Of a stretch of DNA of 64,000 nt, positions 63,848 to 64,000 are shown piece after piece. The first letter of the stretch is position 1, and each line of letters begins with the position of its first letter. The stretch covers positions 11,102,311 through 11,166,310 of the forward strand of contig JABAKD010000010.1 in NCBI GenBank assembly GCA_012845835.1, read 5' to 3'. A program made the translations under genes and the position numbers. Origin of the DNA: Undaria pinnatifida (Eukaryota > Sar > Phaeophyceae > Laminariales > Alariaceae). A model generated the notes under the pieces. It was not told the DNA's origin, made no database searches, and worked only from the letters and a program-made list of their open reading frames with translations.

Positions 63848-64000
63848 GTGACGCTGTATGACCCAACATGCCATGCGAAACGGATATTGATGCGAAAGCC
63901 CTTCTCGCAAGAATTTAGACGCTAGGGGGAAATATTGCGAGGGAGTCTTGATTGGGTACGGCATAAGTTCGGGGGTATTATACCCGGGTACCTGCCGGCG

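Overview
The window is eukaryotic nuclear DNA: no operons, compact intergenic spacing, rRNA, convincing tRNA or CRISPR, but short GT-AG (a few GC-AG) bounded coding blocks separated by roughly 0.4-4.8 kb of repeat-filled sequence. Long introns, Gly/Ala/Ser-rich low-complexity coding inserts, and a TSET-type coat subunit suggest a large-genome alga. My best guess is a stramenopile such as a brown alga. That guess is an inference from style and cannot be proved from this sequence.

All recognisable protein-coding signal lies on the + strand and fits one very long gene running through the whole window (about 2.0 to 63.8 kb), open at both ends. I could place about 41 exons by homology, splice sites and reading phase. 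About 9.4 kb of coding sequence translates to roughly 3,100 residues. Reading phase is continuous at nearly every junction; exceptions lie around 14.2-17.1 kb and 62.9-63.7 kb.

The modelled protein has four parts. (1) 2.0-24.7 kb: beta-propeller/WD40 region resembling the plant TSET coat subunit TWD40-2/TTRAY2. (2) 27.6-32.5 kb: an alpha-solenoid-like region matching the C-terminal half of the same family. (3) 33.5-45.1 kb: a concanavalin A/laminin-G-like jelly-roll ([37 protein letters not shown]). (4) 47.6-63.8 kb: a 2.6-kb low-complexity exon leading into repeats that resemble the N-terminal propeller of clathrin heavy chain. A TSET subunit joined to a lectin-like fold and a clathrin propeller would be a striking architecture and is the main finding. 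The alternative is two neighbouring genes in the same orientation, joined here because splice sites and phases are compatible.

The introns hold several repeat families: ~200-bp terminal-inverted-repeat elements rich in GACCC, ~90-bp TTAACCCC...GGGGTTAA elements, a tRNA-derived SINE with a poly(A) tail, foldback elements, an ~80-bp repeat that is both dispersed and tandem, a LINE remnant, many microsatellites and several fresh tandem duplications. A 9-bp near-palindrome, TACCWGGTA, recurs at least 13 times.
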